Assembly: GCA_003503535.1 (NCBI GenBank) | Contig: DOCI01000056.1 | Span: 8,828-15,897 of the forward strand | Reading direction: 5' to 3' | From: Planctomycetaceae bacterium | Lineage (GTDB): Bacteria > Planctomycetota > Planctomycetia > Planctomycetales > Planctomycetaceae | Length of the DNA stretch: 7,070 bases | In this document: in pieces, positions 5,457 through 7,070 of the stretch | Numbering within the stretch: the stretch's first letter is position 1 | Layout of the letters: every line of letters starts with the position of its first letter | The notes under the pieces: model-generated | Databases searched by the model: none | What the model was told of the DNA's origin: nothing | What the model saw: the letters and a program-made list of their open reading frames with translations, nothing else | Position numbers and translations under genes: made by a program

Positions 5457-7070
5457 ATGGCCATGAGGATAATGTTGCAGGAATGCATTCAAAAAATGAA
5501 CCTTTCTCGACTCCAAATGATAGTGGCAATTGCCGTAATTTATTTGTGTTTGCCCGCATGCACTTTTGCTGCGGAAGAAAAAGAAACCGAAAATAAAGTC
5601 ACAATGGTGATCATCGGGGCTGATCGGTTGCTCGAAGACATCGAGTATATGGTCAATGATCTCGCCAGTCGAAATAAGATCTGGAAAGAGAAAGTCGAAG
5701 AGAATATCGAACTGTTTCTCGAAGGAATTGATCGAAAACAGCCTGTGCGTATTGATGTTTTCTTTGACGAGAAAAACGGCGAATTCTATCGTCCATTTTT
5801 CCCGATTACAGACGTCAAAGATTTTCGGAATAATGTCGATGCTTTTGGCGTAACGAACAAACCGATCTCTCGCGATGTTTATTCTCTTGCAGGTGCATTT
5901 GTTGGCTTCATGAAAATCGCCAATGATTACGCGCTGTTTGCACCCGAAGATCAGCGGGCCAGTATTGATCCGAATGTGCCAGAAATTCATGCCCCAATCG
6001 AACCTCTCAAAAAGGCTGACTACGATGCCGGCATAATCATCAATCACGACAAAGCCGGTCTGGAAGATCGCCGAAAAAGCATGGCGGCTGTTCGTAAGAA
6101 CATCATCTCAGGTATCAAGAAAAAATCGACAGAGTCCGTTGAGGAATTTGACTTCCGCAAACTTCTGGCCGTCAATCGGATCGATAATTTTGAACGGCTG
6201 TTTTCAGAAGTCAAACATCTGGAAGCAGGCTGGATTACTGATTCTTCCAAGAAAAATGGAGTCGGAACCTTAAACATTTCCGGAATTGAAGGGACTGATC
6301 TGGCTGGAACAATTGCTGCAATTCCAGATCTGAAAACTTCCTATCATACCATTCCGGAAACCAAAGATTTTGTCGCAACAGGACGAATGCTGTTTCCGAT
6401 TTCAGCCGCGAATCAGGAGCAAATCAAAGCCACAATTCAAGCTTACCAACCTGTTGCGAGCATCCGCATCGATCGTAAAGAAGACTTAAACGACAAACAG
6501 AAAAAAGCCGCCAAAGACGCCATCGCCAAACTCATCCCAATTCTCGAAGATGGTTTAACACTTGGCTCAATAGATGGTTTCGTCGAGTTTCGTCGAATCG
6601 ATCAAGAAAATAGTGATTCTCTGCATGATATGGTCGCCGGCATGAATGCCAAGTCTGGGCGAGACATCGAAGAAGTCATCAAAATGCTGCCAGAAATTCG
6701 CGACACCTACAAAACCAAAATGGACACAGCGACTGTCGGTGATTTTCATTTCCACGAATTTGTGCTCGAAGACAACGTGCCACCGATGTTCAAATCGCTA
6801 TTCGGCTCCCCCTGTCATTTCCATATCGCCACCAGTGAAAAAATGGTGCTCTTCAGCATCGGCGAGAAATCGAAACCCTGGCTCGAAGAAATGGTCGATC
6901 TGGTTTCTAAAACCAAAGAGCAAAAAGCTCCTGAAAACTTCTTTACCTTTAAAGGCCATTTTGGCCCCTTCGCAAAAGCATTAAGTGCCCGTAATCCTGG
7001 TGAAAATTTCGTTGAGCTTCGCAAAGCGATTATCGAAGCCTTCTCTGACAAATACACGGACGATTTCATC
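5457..7070 (+). CDS. Secreted protein of unknown function, planctomycete-type (3' end outside window)
   Basis: The frame stays open to the last base, giving at least 538 residues. The N-terminus has a basic region, a hydrophobic core MIVAIAVIYLCLPA (21-34), and a likely signal-peptidase site around TFAA-EE (36-41). A lipoprotein reading at LPAC is possible, but Pro at -2 is unusual. The mature part is Lys/Glu/Asp-rich, with no membrane helix and no domain I recognise. One segment (86-130) reads LFLEGIDRKQPVRIDVFF, then FYRPFFPITDVKDFRNNVDAF. I recall this 'G-D-R-x-x-P ... F-x-P-x-x-D' pattern from planctomycete exported proteins of unknown role. The start is uncertain: in-frame ATGs lie at 5403, 5457, 5463, 5472 and 5496. 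5457 has a weak GTGAG six bases upstream; 5496 would give a compact classical signal peptide. No frameshift is seen. Function unknown. Confidence 0.8.
   Translation, partial: MAMRIMLQECIQKMNLSRLQMIVAIAVIYLCLPACTFAAEEKETENKVTMVIIGADRLLEDIEYMVNDLASRNKIWKEKVEENIELFLEGIDRKQPVRIDVFFDEKNGEFYRPFFPITDVKDFRNNVDAFGVTNKPISRDVYSLAGAFVGFMKIANDYALFAPEDQRASIDPNVPEIHAPIEPLKKADYDAGIIINHDKAGLEDRRKSMAAVRKNIISGIKKKSTESVEEFDFRKLLAVNRIDNFERLFSEVKHLEAGWITDSSKKNGVGTLNISGIEGTDLAGTIAAIPDLKTSYHTIPETKDFVATGRMLFPISAANQEQIKATIQAYQPVASIRIDRKEDLNDKQKKAAKDAIAKLIPILEDGLTLGSIDGFVEFRRIDQENSDSLHDMVAGMNAKSGRDIEEVIKMLPEIRDTYKTKMDTATVGDFHFHEFVLEDNVPPMFKSLFGSPCHFHIATSEKMVLFSIGEKSKPWLEEMVDLVSKTKEQKAPENFFTFKGHFGPFAKALSARNPGENFVELRKAIIEAFSDKYTDDFI

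Noticed and set aside
5430..6047. Antisense open frame (205 codons) opposite the last gene
   Set aside because: The plus-strand frame has a signal peptide and stays open to the window end, while the antisense translation shows no family features.
1..7070. tRNA, rRNA, CRISPR array, riboswitch, phage or toxin-antitoxin genes
   Set aside because: I looked for cloverleaf arms, regularly spaced short repeats, and small paired genes, and found none that hold up.

Overview
The window reads like a piece of a planctomycete chromosome (Planctomycetota, Gimesia/Rubinisphaera-like). The base composition looks balanced by eye, and codons of the CGA/TCG/GAA type are frequent. Two large proteins are of planctomycete style: a double zinc-ribbon membrane protein with a proline-rich stalk and a TPR-like exterior, and a secreted lysine-rich protein of no known domain. 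The repeat around 2205-2410 carries the GAAGCGTCAGCGAGGG core that I remember as very common between planctomycete genes. The assignment rests on style and memory, not on a search.

Layout. 1-312 (+) is the C-terminal end of a nitrilase-superfamily amidohydrolase that starts outside the window. 385-975 (+) encodes a YacP-like NYN/PIN-fold protein, probably a ribonuclease. It faces 983-2095 (-), an ArsM-like SAM methyltransferase, with only seven bases between the two stop codons. From 2096 to 2742 there is no convincing gene. The left half of that gap is a nested repeat structure at 2136-2440 that looks like a small non-autonomous mobile element: 22-bp terminal inverted repeats, an inner 23-bp inverted-repeat pair, and a TACTGA direct repeat exactly at both outer edges. 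2773-5211 (+) encodes the zinc-ribbon/TPR membrane protein. 5457-7070 (+) is an exported protein of unknown function that runs off the right edge.

How the genes relate. No clear multi-gene pathway can be read here. The nitrilase and NYN genes may share a transcript (72-bp gap). The methyltransferase stands alone, with no ArsR, ArsB or ArsC neighbour inside the window. The last two genes both encode envelope proteins on the same strand but are 245 bp apart. The strongest non-ordinary signals are the candidate miniature element upstream of the methyltransferase, the unusual architecture of that methyltransferase (an internal insertion plus a C-terminal extension ending in a cysteine-rich tail), and the double zinc-ribbon membrane protein. 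I see no tRNA, rRNA, CRISPR array or transposase gene.
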